A program made the position numbers and the translations under genes. Shown one piece after another: positions 33,939 to 47,006 of a DNA stretch of 64,000 nt (the first letter of the stretch is position 1; each line of letters opens with the position of its first letter). The stretch covers positions 39,331 through 103,330 of the forward strand of contig NZ_LAVS01000006.1 in assembly GCF_000986865.1 (NCBI RefSeq), given 5' to 3'. This DNA comes from Rheinheimera mesophila (GTDB lineage: Bacteria; Pseudomonadota; Gammaproteobacteria; Enterobacterales; Alteromonadaceae). The notes beneath the pieces were generated by a model. That model saw only the letters and a list, made by a program, of their open reading frames with translations, was not told where the DNA came from and made no database searches.

Positions 33939-34820
33939 ATGAAAAGGTTAAGTTGTTGTATCACATTGATGTTATGGGCCTTTAGTGCGTCAGCTCAACC
34001 TGTGATGCAATGGTACACCAGCCATTGGCCGCCTTATCGTATTAGTGAAGGGGCTTATGCCGGGCAAGGCTCGTTTGACTTGCTGCTGGCACAGTTGATT
34101 GAAGCACTGCCGCAGTATCAGCATAAAATCCATCAAATTCACCTGGCCCGTATTGTGAAAGTGTCGGCCACCACCAGCGAAAATCATTGCACTTTTGGTT
34201 TACGTTATACACCGGAGCGCGATAAACGCAGTTACTTCTCACAGCCTGCGGCATTATTGCCGAATCTGGCGATCAATATGCTTGCACAGCATGACCGACT
34301 GAACAGACTGGAGCCAGAACAGGCCGTGCAGATGAACCGCCTGGTACAAGAGCCTGAGCTTGTTGGCCTGATCGAAAATGACAGAGCCTATCCGATAGTG
34401 ATTGCGGCACAGATCAATAAAATCGGCAGTAATCTAGGTGGTAGTTCGATGACGACTATGAATCCGGCGCAGTTATTGGCGGCCAAGCGGGTGGATTATG
34501 TGGTGGATTATCCGAATCGTTTACGTTACTTCAGTATCGAAGCTAAACAAGAGATAGAACTAGAGTTCAGACCTATAGCTGAAATTCCTCATTTTTCATA
34601 TACCTATGTCAGTTGTTCGAAAACAGAAACAGGTAAAAACTGGATCAAAGATATTGATCTGGCCTTAAGCCAATTAAAGCAAAAGTCTGAATATAAGCAG
34701 GCGATGTATCGTTGGTTCTCAGAGCAGGAACAACAGCTACTGGAACCTCATTACGGCGAATTTCAGCACACCCGGCTTTTTGTGCCAGAGCAAGCTGAAA
34801 CTCGCTTTAGTGATCTGTGA
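33939..34820 (+). CDS. Periplasmic solute-binding-like protein (SBP_bac_3-like)
   Basis: 293 residues with a signal peptide ending FSASAQP. The mature part opens MQWYTSHWPPYRISEGAYAG, the usual first strand and loop of amino-acid-type binding proteins without a transporter partner (TIGR02285-like). Later QSEYKQAMYRWF-type helix (KQKSEYKQAMYRWF) closes the second lobe. No permease or ATPase gene is adjacent, so it may be a sensor or an orphan binding protein. Confidence 0.75.
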   Translation: MKRLSCCITLMLWAFSASAQPVMQWYTSHWPPYRISEGAYAGQGSFDLLLAQLIEALPQYQHKIHQIHLARIVKVSATTSENHCTFGLRYTPERDKRSYFSQPAALLPNLAINMLAQHDRLNRLEPEQAVQMNRLVQEPELVGLIENDRAYPIVIAAQINKIGSNLGGSSMTTMNPAQLLAAKRVDYVVDYPNRLRYFSIEAKQEIELEFRPIAEIPHFSYTYVSCSKTETGKNWIKDIDLALSQLKQKSEYKQAMYRWFSEQEQQLLEPHYGEFQHTRLFVPEQAETRFSDL

Positions 34821-34827
34821 GCTGGTG

Positions 34828-36123
34828 TTAATGCAGCTTTAAGCGCGGTCTGATGATTTTATTGATCTTCCCTATCACTGAAATCACCATAGTGCGGAAC
34901 CAGCCATGTAAGGCGACCTGATGCATTCTATACAACGAGATATAGGCCAGACGGGCGATCCGCCCTTCAATCATCATAGCGCCACCCACCAGATTGCCCA
35001 TCAGGCTACCGACAGTACCAAAACGACTCAAAGATATCAGTGAGCCATGATCTTTGTATTGGTAGGCCGATTGCGGTTTACCTGCCAAAGCCGCGGTCAG
35101 ATTTTTTGCGACATGACTGGCCATTTGGTGCGCCGACTGAGCCCGTGGTGGCACCCATTTGTTATCCGGCAGCGGACAGCCTGCACAGTCACCAATCACA
35201 TAAATCTGGCTGTCGATACTGCTTTGTAGGGTCGGCAACACCATCAGTTGGTTAATGCGGTTGGTTTCTAAACCATCTAAGTCTTTTAAGAAGTCCGGCG
35301 CTTTAATGCCTGCAGCCCAAACCATCAGCTCTGCCGGTAAATGCTCGTCCCCTAACTGCAGGCCATGCTCGTCTGCTGCTGTGACTTTGGTATTGACCCG
35401 CACATCTACGCCTAAATTTAACAGCTCTTTGTGGGCTGCAGCGGCTATGCGCTCTGGTAAGGCAGGCAAAATACGTGGGCCAGCTTCAATCACAGAGATT
35501 TTTAACCGGTCACGTTTCATGTCGTTAAAGCCGTATAAATTCAGCTCTGCGGCGGCGTGGTGCAGCTCAGCCGCTAGTTCAACCCCAGTTGCACCTGCAC
35601 CTACAATAGCGATATTCAGGTTTTCTTTCGGGTGTAAAGGCGAGTTCAGCTTCAAATAGGCTTCCAGCAGACGACGATGGAACCTGTTGGCCTGTGATGG
35701 ACTGTCGAGGAAAATACAATGCTCCTGCACTCCTGGCGTATTAAAGTGATTCGACACACTGCCAATCGCCAGTACCAGATAGTCATAAGGAATACGGCGT
35801 TCTTCCAGCACCACTTCACCACTTTCATCCAGTACCGGCGCTAAAGTGACCTGTCGTTCTGCTCGGTTCAGGCCGGTAAAAGTGCCCAGTTGAAAGTCAA
35901 AACCATGTGCTCTGGCGTGAGCGCGATAGGTGACCTGATCAATATCCACATCCAGAGTGCCGGTGGCGACTTCATGCAATAAAGGTTTCCAGATATGAGT
36001 CGGGTTTCTGTCAATCAGGGTAATAGCCGCTTTGCCTTTACGGCCAAATTTATTACCAAGGCGGGTTGCCAGTTCCAGTCCACCAGCGCCACCACCAATG
36101 ACTACGATCTGCGGGGTTGTCAT
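34828..36123 (-). CDS. ndh: Type II NADH dehydrogenase (NDH-2)
   Basis: Single-subunit, membrane-associated NADH:quinone oxidoreductase that does not pump protons. The 431 residues have an N-terminal FAD motif [18 protein letters not shown], an NADH motif [16 protein letters not shown], and YVIGDCAGC late in the chain. The C-terminal helices ([15 protein letters not shown]) would attach it to the membrane. It lies just downstream of the rho terminator on the same strand. Confidence 0.9.
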   Translation of the reverse strand: MTTPQIVVIGGGAGGLELATRLGNKFGRKGKAAITLIDRNPTHIWKPLLHEVATGTLDVDIDQVTYRAHARAHGFDFQLGTFTGLNRAERQVTLAPVLDESGEVVLEERRIPYDYLVLAIGSVSNHFNTPGVQEHCIFLDSPSQANRFHRRLLEAYLKLNSPLHPKENLNIAIVGAGATGVELAAELHHAAAELNLYGFNDMKRDRLKISVIEAGPRILPALPERIAAAAHKELLNLGVDVRVNTKVTAADEHGLQLGDEHLPAELMVWAAGIKAPDFLKDLDGLETNRINQLMVLPTLQSSIDSQIYVIGDCAGCPLPDNKWVPPRAQSAHQMASHVAKNLTAALAGKPQSAYQYKDHGSLISLSRFGTVGSLMGNLVGGAMMIEGRIARLAYISLYRMHQVALHGWFRTMVISVIGKINKIIRPRLKLH

Positions 36124-36138
36124 CTGCTTTTTCTCACA

Positions 36139-36165
36139 TAAAAAAAACCGGCAACAAGGCCGGTT
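36139..36165 (-). terminator. Intrinsic terminator after rho
   Basis: On the minus strand AACCGGC-CTTGTT-GCCGGTT is followed by a run of T (complement of A at 36140-36147). It separates rho from ndh. Confidence 0.9.
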
Positions 36166-36173
36166 TTGGGGGG

Positions 36174-37442
36174 TTAACTATTTTTCTGCCGTTTCATGGC
36201 TTCGAAAAACTCGTCGTTGGTTTTGGTCATCGACAGTTTATCGATCAGGAATTCCATGCAATCCGTTTCGTCCATTGGATTAAGGATTTTACGCAGGATC
36301 CACATTTTTTGTAATTCTTCCGAGGAGGCCAGCAGTTCTTCACGGCGGGTGCCTGAGCGGTTGAAATCAATGGCCGGGAACACACGGCGTTCGGCAATTT
36401 TACGCGACAGGTGTAATTCCATATTACCTGTACCTTTAAATTCTTCGTAAATTACTTCGTCCATCTTCGAGCCTGTATCGACCAAGGCTGTAGCGATAAT
36501 GGTTAAGCTGCCGCCTTCTTCGACGTTACGGGCCGCACCGAAGAAACGTTTTGGTTTATGCAGAGCGTTGGCATCGACACCACCTGTTAAAACCTTGCCT
36601 GAGCTTGGGATCACGGTGTTGTAAGCACGGGCTAAACGGGTGATAGAGTCGAGTAAAATAATCACGTCTTTTTTGTGCTCGACTAAACGTTTGGCTTTTT
36701 CAATCACCATTTCAGCCACCTGGACGTGACGGCTGGCTGGTTCGTCGAAAGTAGATGCGACCACTTCACCTTTCACCAGACGCTGCATCTCGGTGACTTC
36801 TTCCGGACGCTCATCGATCAGCAATACCATCAGCACACATTCAGGGTAGTTAGCGGCGATAGACTGGGCGATGTTTTGCAGCAGGATAGTTTTACCTGCT
36901 TTTGGTGGTGCCACTATCAAACCACGCTGACCACGGCCAATAGGGGAAGCCAGATCCAGTACGCGGGCTGTGATATCTTCTTTACTGCCGTTACCACGTT
37001 CCATCCGCAAGCGCGAATTGGCGTGCAGCGGTGTTAAGTTTTCAAACAGAATTTTGTTACGGGCTTGCTCAGGGCGGCCGAAGTTGACTTCGTTCACTTT
37101 TAGCAGCGCAAAATAACGCTCGCCTTCTTTTGGCGGGCGAATTAAGCCAGAAATGGTGTCACCAGTACGCAGATTGAAGCGTCTGATTTGACTTGGAGAG
37201 ACGTAAATATCGTCCGGGCCAGCCAAATAAGAGCTGTCAGAAGAACGCAGGAAACCGAAGCCATCGGTCAGGATTTCAACAACGCCGTCACCAAAAATCT
37301 CTTCGCCGTTTTTGGCGTGCGATTTTAAGATAGCGAAGATAATGTCTTGCTTACGTAAGCGGGCCATGTTTTCCAGGCCCATAGACTCGGCTAAATCAAC
37401 CAGCTCGTTAATCGGCTTCAGTTTTAGTTCGGTTAAATGCAT
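36174..37442 (-). CDS. rho: Transcription termination factor Rho
   Basis: Hexameric RNA helicase that ends transcription at C-rich, unstructured sites. The 422 residues comprise the N-terminal helix bundle ([20 protein letters not shown]), the cold-shock-like RNA-binding domain ([20 protein letters not shown]), Walker A APPKAGKT, Walker [17 protein letters not shown], and the Q/R loops ([14 protein letters not shown]). The 194 bp between it and trxA holds the trxA terminator and a leader that may be autoregulatory, as in E. coli. Confidence 0.98.
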   Translation of the reverse strand: MHLTELKLKPINELVDLAESMGLENMARLRKQDIIFAILKSHAKNGEEIFGDGVVEILTDGFGFLRSSDSSYLAGPDDIYVSPSQIRRFNLRTGDTISGLIRPPKEGERYFALLKVNEVNFGRPEQARNKILFENLTPLHANSRLRMERGNGSKEDITARVLDLASPIGRGQRGLIVAPPKAGKTILLQNIAQSIAANYPECVLMVLLIDERPEEVTEMQRLVKGEVVASTFDEPASRHVQVAEMVIEKAKRLVEHKKDVIILLDSITRLARAYNTVIPSSGKVLTGGVDANALHKPKRFFGAARNVEEGGSLTIIATALVDTGSKMDEVIYEEFKGTGNMELHLSRKIAERRVFPAIDFNRSGTRREELLASSEELQKMWILRKILNPMDETDCMEFLIDKLSMTKTNDEFFEAMKRQKNS

Positions 37443-37598
37443 ATGATGGGTTCTTGTTGGTCAAACAGAATTAAATTGCTTGCCGCTGATTAAAAGGAAG
37501 TAGGCTTAGGTTTAGTCAACGGAAAAGCGTGGTTACAGGGATTTGTTGCTGCGTTACACATTAGCAGGATAATTTTCAGTCGTCCAGCCGAAAAAAAC

Positions 37599-37627
37599 AA
37601 AAAGGCGTATAAAAAATACGCCTTTTT
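37599..37627 (-). terminator. Intrinsic terminator after trxA
   Basis: AAAAAGGCGTAT and ATACGCCTTTTT form a 12-bp stem with a five-A loop in a symmetric A/T-flanked arrangement. It lies directly after the trxA stop, on the minus strand, ahead of rho. Confidence 0.9.
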
Positions 37628-37636
37628 ATCGGGGAC

Positions 37637-37963
37637 TTAGATATTGCTGTCTAAAAACTCTTTTAACTGAGTTTTAGATAAAGCACCCACTTTAGTGGCT
37701 GCAACCTGACCGTTTTTGAATAACAGTAAAGTTGGGATACCACGAATACCAAATTTTGGTGGTGTGCCAGGGTTGTGGTCGATATTGACCTTCGCCACTG
37801 TCACTTTGCCGGCGTATTCTTGTGCGACTTCGTTGAGGATAGGTGCAATCATTTTGCACGGACCACACCACTCAGCCCAAAAATCGACCAGAACAGGGGC
37901 AGCAGCTTTTAACACGTCGGCTTCGAAGCTGTCGTCTGACACCTGCAGAATATGTTCACTCAT
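37637..37963 (-). CDS. trxA: Thioredoxin 1
   Basis: Cytoplasmic dithiol-disulfide reductant. The 108 residues begin [18 protein letters not shown] and carry the active site [11 protein letters not shown] longer frame runs upstream to 38266, but the ATG at 37963 with GGAG ahead gives the exact length and N-terminus of bacterial TrxA. Divergent from rhlB, the order also found in E. coli. Confidence 0.97.
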   Translation of the reverse strand: MSEHILQVSDDSFEADVLKAAAPVLVDFWAEWCGPCKMIAPILNEVAQEYAGKVTVAKVNIDHNPGTPPKFGIRGIPTLLLFKNGQVAATKVGALSKTQLKEFLDSNI

Positions 37964-38067
37964 TGTATTCTCCGTTATTGCTGGGCAGTAGTGTAACTGC
38001 AAAAAAGTATTGTCAATTTTATCCGGACTGTTTCTTATTGCAAGCGTAACGGTTATGCTTAGCGTGT

Positions 38068-39339
38068 ATGAATAAAACACACTTAACTCAGCATAAATTT
38101 GCCGATTTCGCATTGGCTCCACAGGTTCTTGCCGCTTTAGCTGCGCAAGGTTTTGACCATTGTACCCCAATCCAGGCTCAATGTTTGCCTCTTGCGTTAG
38201 CTGGCAAAGATATTGCGGGCCAGGCTCAAACAGGTACGGGAAAAACTCTCGCCTTTCTGACGGCAACTTTCCATCATTTGTTAACCCATGAGCCTAAGGC
38301 CAAGGGGCAACCTCGTGCCATCATTATGGCTCCTACGCGCGAACTGGCCGTTCAGATCCATCATGACGCTCAGGCTCTGGCCAAAACATCCGGCTTAAAG
38401 CTTGCTTTGATTTATGGGGGCGAGGGCTATGATTCTCAACGCCAATTGTTGGAGCAGGGCGCAGATATTTTAATTGGCACCACAGGCCGCTTAATTGATT
38501 ACCTGAAACAAGGCCTGTACGACCTGTCACAAATCCAGGTGGTGGTGCTGGATGAAGCCGATCGTATGTTCGATTTAGGTTTTATCAAAGACATCCGTTT
38601 TATGTTCCGTCGCATGCCACCTGTGACTGAGCGTTTGAGTTTATTGTTCTCTGCCACTTTGTCTTACAAAGTGCAGGAACTGGCCTTTGAGCAGATGAAC
38701 CAGCCCGTGCATATCCATGTGGCGCCTGAACAAATGACCGGCTCTCGTATTTCTGAAGAATTATTTTATCCGTCAGACGAACACAAAATGAAGTTGTTAC
38801 TGACGCTGATGGAAGAAGAATGGCCGGATAAAGCCATTGTTTTTGCCAACACCAAACACTGCTGTGAAGATATTTACGCCTGGCTCGAAGCCGATGGTCA
38901 CCGTGTTGGTTTGCTCACAGGCGATGTGATCCAGAAAAAACGTTTACGTATTCTGGAGGATTTCACCAGCGGTAAACTGGATATTCTGGTGGCGACAGAC
39001 GTTGCTGCCCGCGGTTTGCATATTCCTATGGTTAGTCATGTCTTTAACTACGACTTACCGGATGATTGTGAAGACTATGTACACCGTATTGGTCGTACTG
39101 GTCGCGCTGGTGAAAGTGGTAAAGCCATCAGTTTTGCCTGTGAGCGTTATGCGTTAAATTTGACGGCTATTGAAGATTATATCCGTCATGCTATCCCTGT
39201 CACTCAATACGACCCTACAGCGTTACTGGAAGATTTAACTGTGCCTAAACCAAGGGTCAGACGTCGTCCGGGACAAGCTCGCAGTGGTGGAAGACCCAAT
39301 CCGAATGGGCCAAGAAACCCACGTAGCCGTCCGCGCTAA
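38068..39339 (+). CDS. rhlB: ATP-dependent RNA helicase RhlB
   Basis: DEAD-box helicase of the RNA degradosome. The 423 residues show the Q motif ([14 protein letters not shown]), [35 protein letters not shown], and [14 protein letters not shown]. The basic, Gly/Pro/Arg-rich C-terminal tail (about 25 residues) is likely the RNA-contact extension. Four bases separate its stop from the gppA ATG. Confidence 0.96.
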   Translation: MNKTHLTQHKFADFALAPQVLAALAAQGFDHCTPIQAQCLPLALAGKDIAGQAQTGTGKTLAFLTATFHHLLTHEPKAKGQPRAIIMAPTRELAVQIHHDAQALAKTSGLKLALIYGGEGYDSQRQLLEQGADILIGTTGRLIDYLKQGLYDLSQIQVVVLDEADRMFDLGFIKDIRFMFRRMPPVTERLSLLFSATLSYKVQELAFEQMNQPVHIHVAPEQMTGSRISEELFYPSDEHKMKLLLTLMEEEWPDKAIVFANTKHCCEDIYAWLEADGHRVGLLTGDVIQKKRLRILEDFTSGKLDILVATDVAARGLHIPMVSHVFNYDLPDDCEDYVHRIGRTGRAGESGKAISFACERYALNLTAIEDYIRHAIPVTQYDPTALLEDLTVPKPRVRRRPGQARSGGRPNPNGPRNPRSRPR

Positions 39340-39343
39340 GTCG

Positions 39344-40849
39344 ATGGACAGCGCAGGAAAACCGACACAGCATAATGATATTTATGCTGTGATCGATCTC
39401 GGCTCTAATAGCTTTCACATGTTGATGGTGAAAGTAGTGGGCGGCAGTGTTCAGGTGATAGGCCGGGTCAAACGTAAAGTACGTTTGGCCGCAGGTTTAA
39501 ACGACAGTTTAGTGCTTAGTAAACAAGCCATGACCCGGGGCTGGGAATGCCTGGCTTTGTTTGCTGAACGTCTGCAAGATATTCCTTCTGCAAATATTCG
39601 TATTGTGGGTACCGCTACACTGCGATTAGCCCGTAACGTCAAAACTTTTTTGGCTGAAGCCGAAGCTATTTTGGGTCAGCCTATTCAGGTGATTTCCGGC
39701 GAAGAAGAGGCCCGCATTATTTATTTGGGGGTGGCTCATACCTCCAATTGTGATTCCAATCGTCTGGTAATCGACATAGGCGGTGCTTCGACCGAAATCA
39801 TAGTAGGGCAAGGCTTTCAGCCGATGTTATTGTCTAGTCTGAATATGGGCTGCGTCACTTTTCTTGAGCGTTATTTTGAAAATAACGAGTTAAGCGAAGC
39901 CAACTTCAATGCCGCTATAGCCGCCGCAGAACAGGAAATCCGTACTGTCAGTGATCAGTACCTGCAGCAGGGTTGGCAAAATGCGGTCGGCGCGTCTGGT
40001 ACAGTGCAGGCGATGCAGGAAATTTTAGTAGGTCAGGGCAAAGATGAAGTCATTACCTTGCCACGACTGGAGGCTATTATGCAGCAGGCTTTGGCCTGTG
40101 GTCATATGGATCAGCTGAATCTGCCGGGCTTAGCTCAGGAGCGTAAGCAGGTCTTCCCTTCTGGCTTAGCGATTTTAATAGCGCTGTTTCGGGTGCTGAA
40201 TATTAGCGGTATGACCTTATCCGGTGGGGCTTTGCGAGAGGGCGTGCTTTACAGCATGTTACCGCAGTTACAGCATCAGGATGTCAGAGCCCGTACTATG
40301 CAAAGCATGATGGTGCGGTATTACATCGACCAGCAACATGCAGAGCGGGTGGCGGATATGGCGGCTACTTTGGCTTCCCAACTGCATCAGCAGTGGAATT
40401 TAGCCAGTTTTGAAGGTTTAGCCATGTTGCGCTCAGGTGCTTTATTGCATGAGCTTGGCCTGCTGATCGAATACAAAAACCATCACCACCATGGTGCTTA
40501 TATTATCAGCCATGCCGAACTGCCAGGCTTTACCCGGGCGCAGCAGCAGTTGCTGATGGCGCTGGTGTATAACCACAGAGCCGATATTCATAAAGAAATT
40601 TTATCGAAACAAACCATGACCTCAGTGCTGTTGGCCGTGCGGTTAACCCGCTTATTGCGGCTGTCGGTGATTTTATCAATGCGGCGTCGCTACGAGGTAT
40701 TACCTGAAGTACAGATCACAGCGCAAGCTGAAGCTCTGACGTTAACCTTGCCCGAAGGCTGGCTCGATCATCATCCGTTGATGCGGGCTGAACTGGAACA
40801 GGAAGTGGAGTATCAGCAGCAGGCCGGTTGGCAACTGAGCATCGAATAA
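39344..40849 (+). CDS. gppA: Ppx/GppA phosphatase (guanosine pentaphosphate phosphohydrolase)
   Basis: Hydrolyses pppGpp to ppGpp and/or long polyphosphate. The 501 residues open with YAVIDLGSNSFHMLMVKVVGG (partly cited), and have GTATLRLARN, SGEEEARIIYLGVAH, and VIDIGGASTEIIVGQG, the ASKHA ATPase-fold motifs. A C-terminal HD-like helical domain follows. The ATG at 39344 is preferred over an in-frame start inside rhlB at 39284. Position after rhlB is the E. coli gppA position. Confidence 0.92.
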   Translation: MDSAGKPTQHNDIYAVIDLGSNSFHMLMVKVVGGSVQVIGRVKRKVRLAAGLNDSLVLSKQAMTRGWECLALFAERLQDIPSANIRIVGTATLRLARNVKTFLAEAEAILGQPIQVISGEEEARIIYLGVAHTSNCDSNRLVIDIGGASTEIIVGQGFQPMLLSSLNMGCVTFLERYFENNELSEANFNAAIAAAEQEIRTVSDQYLQQGWQNAVGASGTVQAMQEILVGQGKDEVITLPRLEAIMQQALACGHMDQLNLPGLAQERKQVFPSGLAILIALFRVLNISGMTLSGGALREGVLYSMLPQLQHQDVRARTMQSMMVRYYIDQQHAERVADMAATLASQLHQQWNLASFEGLAMLRSGALLHELGLLIEYKNHHHHGAYIISHAELPGFTRAQQQLLMALVYNHRADIHKEILSKQTMTSVLLAVRLTRLLRLSVILSMRRRYEVLPEVQITAQAEALTLTLPEGWLDHHPLMRAELEQEVEYQQQAGWQLSIE

Positions 40850-40850
40850 A

Positions 40851-40880
40851 GGGCCAGAGCTTTGCTCTGACCCTGGTGTT

Positions 40881-40882
<2 letters not shown>
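40851..40882 (+). terminator. Terminator between gppA and hemB
   Basis: GGGCCAGAGC-TTT-GCTCTGACCC, a 10-bp stem with one mismatch, followed by TGGTGTTTT. It lies between convergent gppA and hemB. Confidence 0.75.
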
Positions 40883-42631
<1,749 letters not shown>

Positions 42632-42642
<11 letters not shown>

Positions 42643-43435
42643 GGCTGCAGTCCTGTGGCAAGTTAAATACTTCGCAGCTATTTTGCCAGCAGATTTGCTG
42701 GATTTGTTCTGGTTGATGACCAGTGATCTGCGCTATGTACCTGACGATTTCAGGCAGGTACATAGGTTCGTTGCGTCTATTTTTTGGCTTTGCCAGTAAA
42801 GTCCGGGGTAACAGATAAGGTGCATCAGTTTCTATCAGCAGCCGGTCCAAAGGCAGGTACTGCACAGCGTCAAGCAACTGCTGATGACGCCGCTCGTCGC
42901 ATAACCAGCCGGTGATACCTATATGCAATCCCAGATCGAGATAACTGCGCATTTGTTGTTGGTCGCCGGTAAAACAATGCGCTACCCCATGGCCAATATG
43001 ATGCTGCTTTAGCAACGCCAGTTGTGTGTCGAATGCGTCTCTCTCATGCAAATACACCGCTTTGTTTAGCTGTTTTGCCAGTTGTAATTGCTGTTCGAAT
43101 ACGTCGATTTGCTGTGCCCTGGGGGAGAAATCTCTGTTGAAATCCAGCCCGCACTCACCAATAGCGACGACTTTGTGGTGTCGGCTGAGCTGGACTAACT
43201 GCGCAATCCAGTTGTCAGCCACGTCGGCCGCCGCGTGAGGATGCACACCAGCGGTACAATACAATCCACTCTGAGCATGGCTGTAATTTGAATTTTGTTC
43301 AGTTTCCGCCAGATCGCTGCTGATCAGCAATAAACGCTGCACATTTTCTGCTTTGGCCCGCTGAATGACCTCGGCGCGGTCAGCATAAAATTGCGAACTG
43401 AATAAATTCACACCAATGTCAAAAAGTGCAGGCAC
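42632..43435 (-). CDS. tatD: TatD family metal-dependent deoxyribonuclease
   Basis: 267-residue TIM-barrel nuclease. It opens FDIGVNLFSSQF like E. coli TatD, has CTAGVHPHAA, VAIGECGLDFNRDFSP, YLHERDAFD, HCFTGD and LIETDAPYLLP, which carry the metal ligands. Not needed for export despite its name. It begins at the last base of the small exported-protein gene at 43435. Confidence 0.94.
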
Positions 43436-43917
43436 TATTTATCCCGACGGACTCTGGTTTTTCTGCCGCTGCCTTCTTCGCTCAGAAAAAATGAATTTAA
43501 AGATCCGCGTTCCAGGATGTAGGTTTTCCCTACTTTGGCGTTAAAGCTCTCTTTCGTCACCTGACGCCAGACCTGTGCATTTTCAAAGCTGAATATCTGT
43601 AAACCGAAGGGAGTTTTACTGATATTTTTCAGTACCATAGGTACAGTTGATTGCAATTTATCTTTAACTGCAGCTTTGTGCTCAAGACCAAAATCATCTT
43701 CAGTCAACACAGCCTGACCTTGCGCTGTCTCTGCAGGACCTGTTGTTTCTGTGTCTGAGCCTGTCGTTGGAGAGGGAAGCTGAATTTGATCAAAACAGGC
43801 CAGACGTTGTGTCTTATCAGGCAACTTTTTACAGGCTATCAAGGCTGATTCCAGTGAACTTGCCATACCAGAGCAAGGCAAGACCACTAAGCATAGTGGT
43901 AAAAGGTATTTCATCAT
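43435..43917 (-). CDS. Small exported protein of unknown function
   Basis: 160 residues with a signal peptide (MKYLLPLCLVVLPCSGMAS). The mature N-terminus SALIACKKLPDKTQRLACFDQI has the C-x(13-15)-C-F-D pattern found in many small envelope proteins. The C-terminal half (SFENAQVWRQVTKESFNAKVGKTYILERG, partly cited) resembles a small beta domain, ending in basic RKTRVRRDK. It sits between tatC and tatD in the same run of genes. Function not recognised. Confidence 0.75.
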   Translation of the reverse strand: MMKYLLPLCLVVLPCSGMASSLESALIACKKLPDKTQRLACFDQIQLPSPTTGSDTETTGPAETAQGQAVLTEDDFGLEHKAAVKDKLQSTVPMVLKNISKTPFGLQIFSFENAQVWRQVTKESFNAKVGKTYILERGSLNSFFLSEEGSGRKTRVRRDK

Positions 43918-43923
43918 CAGGCA

Positions 43924-44679
43924 TTAAACTCCGTTGTCTGCTTCGTTATCGTCATCAGATCTGCTGACATAAAATCTGCTCAGCCAGATACCGAGCTCGT
44001 ACAATAAACACATAGGCACGGCCAGCAGGGTTTGTGACAAGACATCTGGCGGTGTGAGCAGCATGCCGATGATAAAAGCAAATACAATAAAGTAAGGGCG
44101 TTTTTCTATCAGTTGCTGTCTGGTTACTGCGCCTGTCCATACCAATAACAATACAGCGACCGGAATTTCAAAAGATAAACCAAAAGCGAAAAAAAGTTTT
44201 AAAACAAAATCGAGGTAGCTGCTGATATCTGTGGCTATGGTCACCCCTTCCGGCGCGACGCTGGTGAAAAAACCAAACACTAGAGGGAAAACCACGAAGT
44301 ATGCAAAGGCGATACCGCAGTAAAACAGCAGGGTGCTGGAGATGATCAGCGGCGCCACCAGATGTTTTTCTTTTTGATAAAGAGCAGGGGCAACAAATAA
44401 CCAGATTTGCCACAGCATATAAGGCACTGTCAGGCATAAAGCGACAATAAAAGTCAGCTTAAAAGGAGCAAAAAAGGGGGCGGCCACATCCGTGGCTATC
44501 ATGGAGGCTCCCGTTGGCAACACAGCCATCAAAGGTGAAGCCATCAGGTGATAAATGTCAGCAGCAAAATAAGCCAGAGAAATAAACACCAAAAGCACCG
44601 CCAGAACTGTATTTAACAGCCTGCGACGCAATTCAATCAGGTGCCCCAACAGGCTGTTAGGATTTGTGGTTTTTGTCAT
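43924..44679 (-). CDS. tatC: Sec-independent protein translocase TatC
   Basis: Receptor core of the twin-arginine translocase that exports folded proteins. The 251 residues have six membrane helices and the early signature [10 protein letters not shown], plus FGLSFEIPV in the fourth helix region. The start overlaps tatB by 23 bp, showing tight coupling. Confidence 0.96.
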   Translation of the reverse strand: MTKTTNPNSLLGHLIELRRRLLNTVLAVLLVFISLAYFAADIYHLMASPLMAVLPTGASMIATDVAAPFFAPFKLTFIVALCLTVPYMLWQIWLFVAPALYQKEKHLVAPLIISSTLLFYCGIAFAYFVVFPLVFGFFTSVAPEGVTIATDISSYLDFVLKLFFAFGLSFEIPVAVLLLVWTGAVTRQQLIEKRPYFIVFAFIIGMLLTPPDVLSQTLLAVPMCLLYELGIWLSRFYVSRSDDDNEADNGV

Positions 44680-45064
44680 CTGTTACTACTGGATTTGTTG
44701 AAACGGAAGAAAGGGGGGTGACCACTTCGGACTGTGGTGTCGCTGGTGCTGCCTGCTGCGCTTGTGTCGTAGTGTTTGTTGGCGGATAAGGATTGGTCAC
44801 ATCAGCCGCCGCCTGTCGCAGCTCAGCTATCGCCTGCATTTCTTCGGTCGTCAGGTTTAACAAGCCTTTCTCTTCGGCTTGTTTTAACTTATCGTGCAGT
44901 TCCTGTACCCGTAACTCATCATTCAACTCAGCCTGCATTTGCTGGCCAAATTGTTTTACATTTCGAATAAAGCCGCTGACACTGCGGATTGCACCCGGTA
45001 AGCGCTCCGGGCCCAACACCAGCAGTGCAACCACAGCGATAACCACTAATTCCCAAAAGCTCAT
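44657..45064 (-). CDS. tatB: Sec-independent protein translocase TatB
   Basis: 135 residues. A short N-terminal membrane helix ([21 protein letters not shown]) leads into an amphipathic helix and a disordered Pro/Thr/Gln tail. The GPERLP hinge is the TatB hallmark that separates it from TatA. Its ATG follows directly on the tatA stop. Confidence 0.96.
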   Translation of the reverse strand: MSFWELVVIAVVALLVLGPERLPGAIRSVSGFIRNVKQFGQQMQAELNDELRVQELHDKLKQAEEKGLLNLTTEEMQAIAELRQAAADVTNPYPPTNTTTQAQQAAPATPQSEVVTPLSSVSTNPVVTDDKNHKS

Positions 45065-45334
45065 TTAGCGCTGTTCAGGAGTTTTAGGTTGTTCAGTGCT
45101 GGCTGGCGCCGTGTCTTTAACCTCAGCCTTTAACTGTGGCTGTGGTTGCTGAGGCTGTACTGTCTGCGCTGGCTGTTCTGCAGAGTCTTCCGGGTCTTTG
45201 ACTGAGTTACGGAACCCCTTGATGGCCGAACCTAAATCTGCGCCTATACCACGCAAACGCTTGGTACCGAACAGCAGGACAATAATCACCAGGATGATCA
45301 ATAACTGCCAAATACTAATGCCACCAAAACCCAT
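45065..45334 (-). CDS. tatA: Sec-independent protein translocase TatA
   Basis: 89 residues: [20 protein letters not shown] membrane helix, the [20 protein letters not shown] hinge and amphipathic helix, and a Pro/Gln/Glu tail. Forms the pore-related oligomers of the Tat pathway. First of the tatABC run, 50 bp after ubiB. Confidence 0.96.
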   Translation of the reverse strand: MGFGGISIWQLLIILVIIVLLFGTKRLRGIGADLGSAIKGFRNSVKDPEDSAEQPAQTVQPQQPQPQLKAEVKDTAPASTEQPKTPEQR

Positions 45335-45384
45335 GTTATTCTCCTTTACTATTCAAACATAGAACGGGCCTGATAGCCCCACGG

Positions 45385-47004
45385 TTAACTTTTAACACAA
45401 AAAACCAGAGCAATCAGCGCCAGCACCGCCGCAGTTATAGACCAGCCAGATGTCAGTAATAAGACAGCCGCTAATAAACTGCAACCTGCCAGCACTGCGT
45501 TGGCCAGTTTTTTCGTCTGGTGCTGCTGTTGTGCCTGGACTTGCTGCAGTTGAGCGATGAACTGAGCCTGCTGTTTCGGGCCCTGTTGCAAGTAGTGATG
45601 CAGCAACCCCGGCATTTCTGGCATTTTTTCTGCCCAGAAAGGTAAATTGGCTTTCAATTCACGCCATAAAGCGGCTGGCCCCATCTGCTGTTGGACCCAG
45701 TTTTCCAGAAATGGTTTGGCGGTTTGCCATAAATCCAGTTGTGGATACAACTGACGTCCTAAACCCTCAATATACAGCAGGGTTTTTTGTAACAATACCA
45801 GTTGCGGCTGAACCTGCATATTAAAACGACGGGCGGTATTAAACAGGTTAAACAGCACCTGCCCAAAAGAGATATCCTGTAATGGTTTCTGGAAAATAGG
45901 CTCGCAGACAGTGCGGATGGCACTTTCAAATTCTTCCACGCTGGTATCTGCCGGTACCCAACCCGAATCCACATGCAATTGGGCTACTTTTAAGTAGTCG
46001 CGATTAAAAAAGGCCACAAAGTTTTCCGCCAGATAGCGTTTATCTTCTTTATTTAAGGTGCCCACTATGCCGCAGTCTATGCCGATGTATTTTGGGTTGT
46101 CCGGCGTTTCAAAGGAGACAAAAATATTACCAGGATGCATATCGGCGTGGAAAAAGCTGTCACGAAACACCTGGGTGAAAAACACTTCTACGCCACGTTT
46201 GGCCAGCAGTTCCAGATTGGTGCCCTGAGCGCGCAATGCGGGCAGGTCCGAAACCGCGATACCATAAATCCGTTCCATTACCATCACGCCTGACCTGCTA
46301 TGATCGGCGTAAACATAAGGAATATACAGGGAGTCGGAACCTTCAAAGTTACGTCTTAATTGAATGGCATTAGCGGCTTCACGTTGTAAATCCAGCTCAT
46401 CCAGAATGGTTTTTCGGTATTCAGCTACCACTTCTTTTGGACGTAATCTTTTGCCATCGGGCAGATAACGGGCGACTAAATCAGCCAAGGCCTCCATCAG
46501 CTCTAAATCCGCCAGAATTTGTGGTCTGATATCGGGCCGAATCACTTTGATCACAACATCAGCCAGACGACCATCTGCTTGTTTGAGCTGAGCTGTGTGC
46601 ACCTGGGCGATCGACGCAGAAGCCAGCGGTGTTTCATCAAACTGTTCAAACAAGTCGGTGATCTGAGTTAAACCTAATTGCTGAATAATCAACTGTCTGG
46701 CCTGATCGCCCGGAAAAGCCTCGACTTTGTCCTGCAGTTTGGCAAGCTCGTCGACCCACTGCGCAGGGAATAGATCACGGCGGGTCGATAACATCTGACC
46801 AAACTTGACCCAAACCGGTCCGAGTTGCTGTAAGGCTAAACGTAAACGCTCGCCTTCGGTTTTATCCGGGTATTGATTTCTTAACCAAAAAGCGGCGCTG
46901 CGGGCAGTGCGGAAATACCAGGGCTGCCAGGCAATGGGGACCAGTTGATCCAGTCCGTACTGCAACAGAGTCTTTAAGATGTGATAAAAACGACGCAGAC
47001 CCAA
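45385..47004 (-). CDS. ubiB: Ubiquinone biosynthesis regulatory ATPase/kinase UbiB
   Basis: 539 residues of the atypical ADCK/UbiB kinase-like family required for ubiquinone assembly. The KxGQ motif reads [20 protein letters not shown]; the alanine-rich loop is ASASIAQVH; the metal site is FHADMHPGN with IGIDCGIVG. Two C-terminal membrane helices follow (about residues 499-537). It lies 2 bp after ubiJ. Confidence 0.96.
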   Translation of the reverse strand: MGLRRFYHILKTLLQYGLDQLVPIAWQPWYFRTARSAAFWLRNQYPDKTEGERLRLALQQLGPVWVKFGQMLSTRRDLFPAQWVDELAKLQDKVEAFPGDQARQLIIQQLGLTQITDLFEQFDETPLASASIAQVHTAQLKQADGRLADVVIKVIRPDIRPQILADLELMEALADLVARYLPDGKRLRPKEVVAEYRKTILDELDLQREAANAIQLRRNFEGSDSLYIPYVYADHSRSGVMVMERIYGIAVSDLPALRAQGTNLELLAKRGVEVFFTQVFRDSFFHADMHPGNIFVSFETPDNPKYIGIDCGIVGTLNKEDKRYLAENFVAFFNRDYLKVAQLHVDSGWVPADTSVEEFESAIRTVCEPIFQKPLQDISFGQVLFNLFNTARRFNMQVQPQLVLLQKTLLYIEGLGRQLYPQLDLWQTAKPFLENWVQQQMGPAALWRELKANLPFWAEKMPEMPGLLHHYLQQGPKQQAQFIAQLQQVQAQQQHQTKKLANAVLAGCSLLAAVLLLTSGWSITAAVLALIALVFCVKS

Positions 47005-47006
47005 AA

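Noticed and set aside
35255..35659. 134-residue plus-strand frame
   Set aside because: It is wholly antisense to ndh, whose protein motifs are clear; Ser/Ala-rich composition is typical of a shadow frame.
37964..38266. 100-residue N-terminal extension of thioredoxin
   Set aside because: The ATG at 37963 has a ribosome binding site and gives the standard TrxA length; the extension runs antisense into rhlB.
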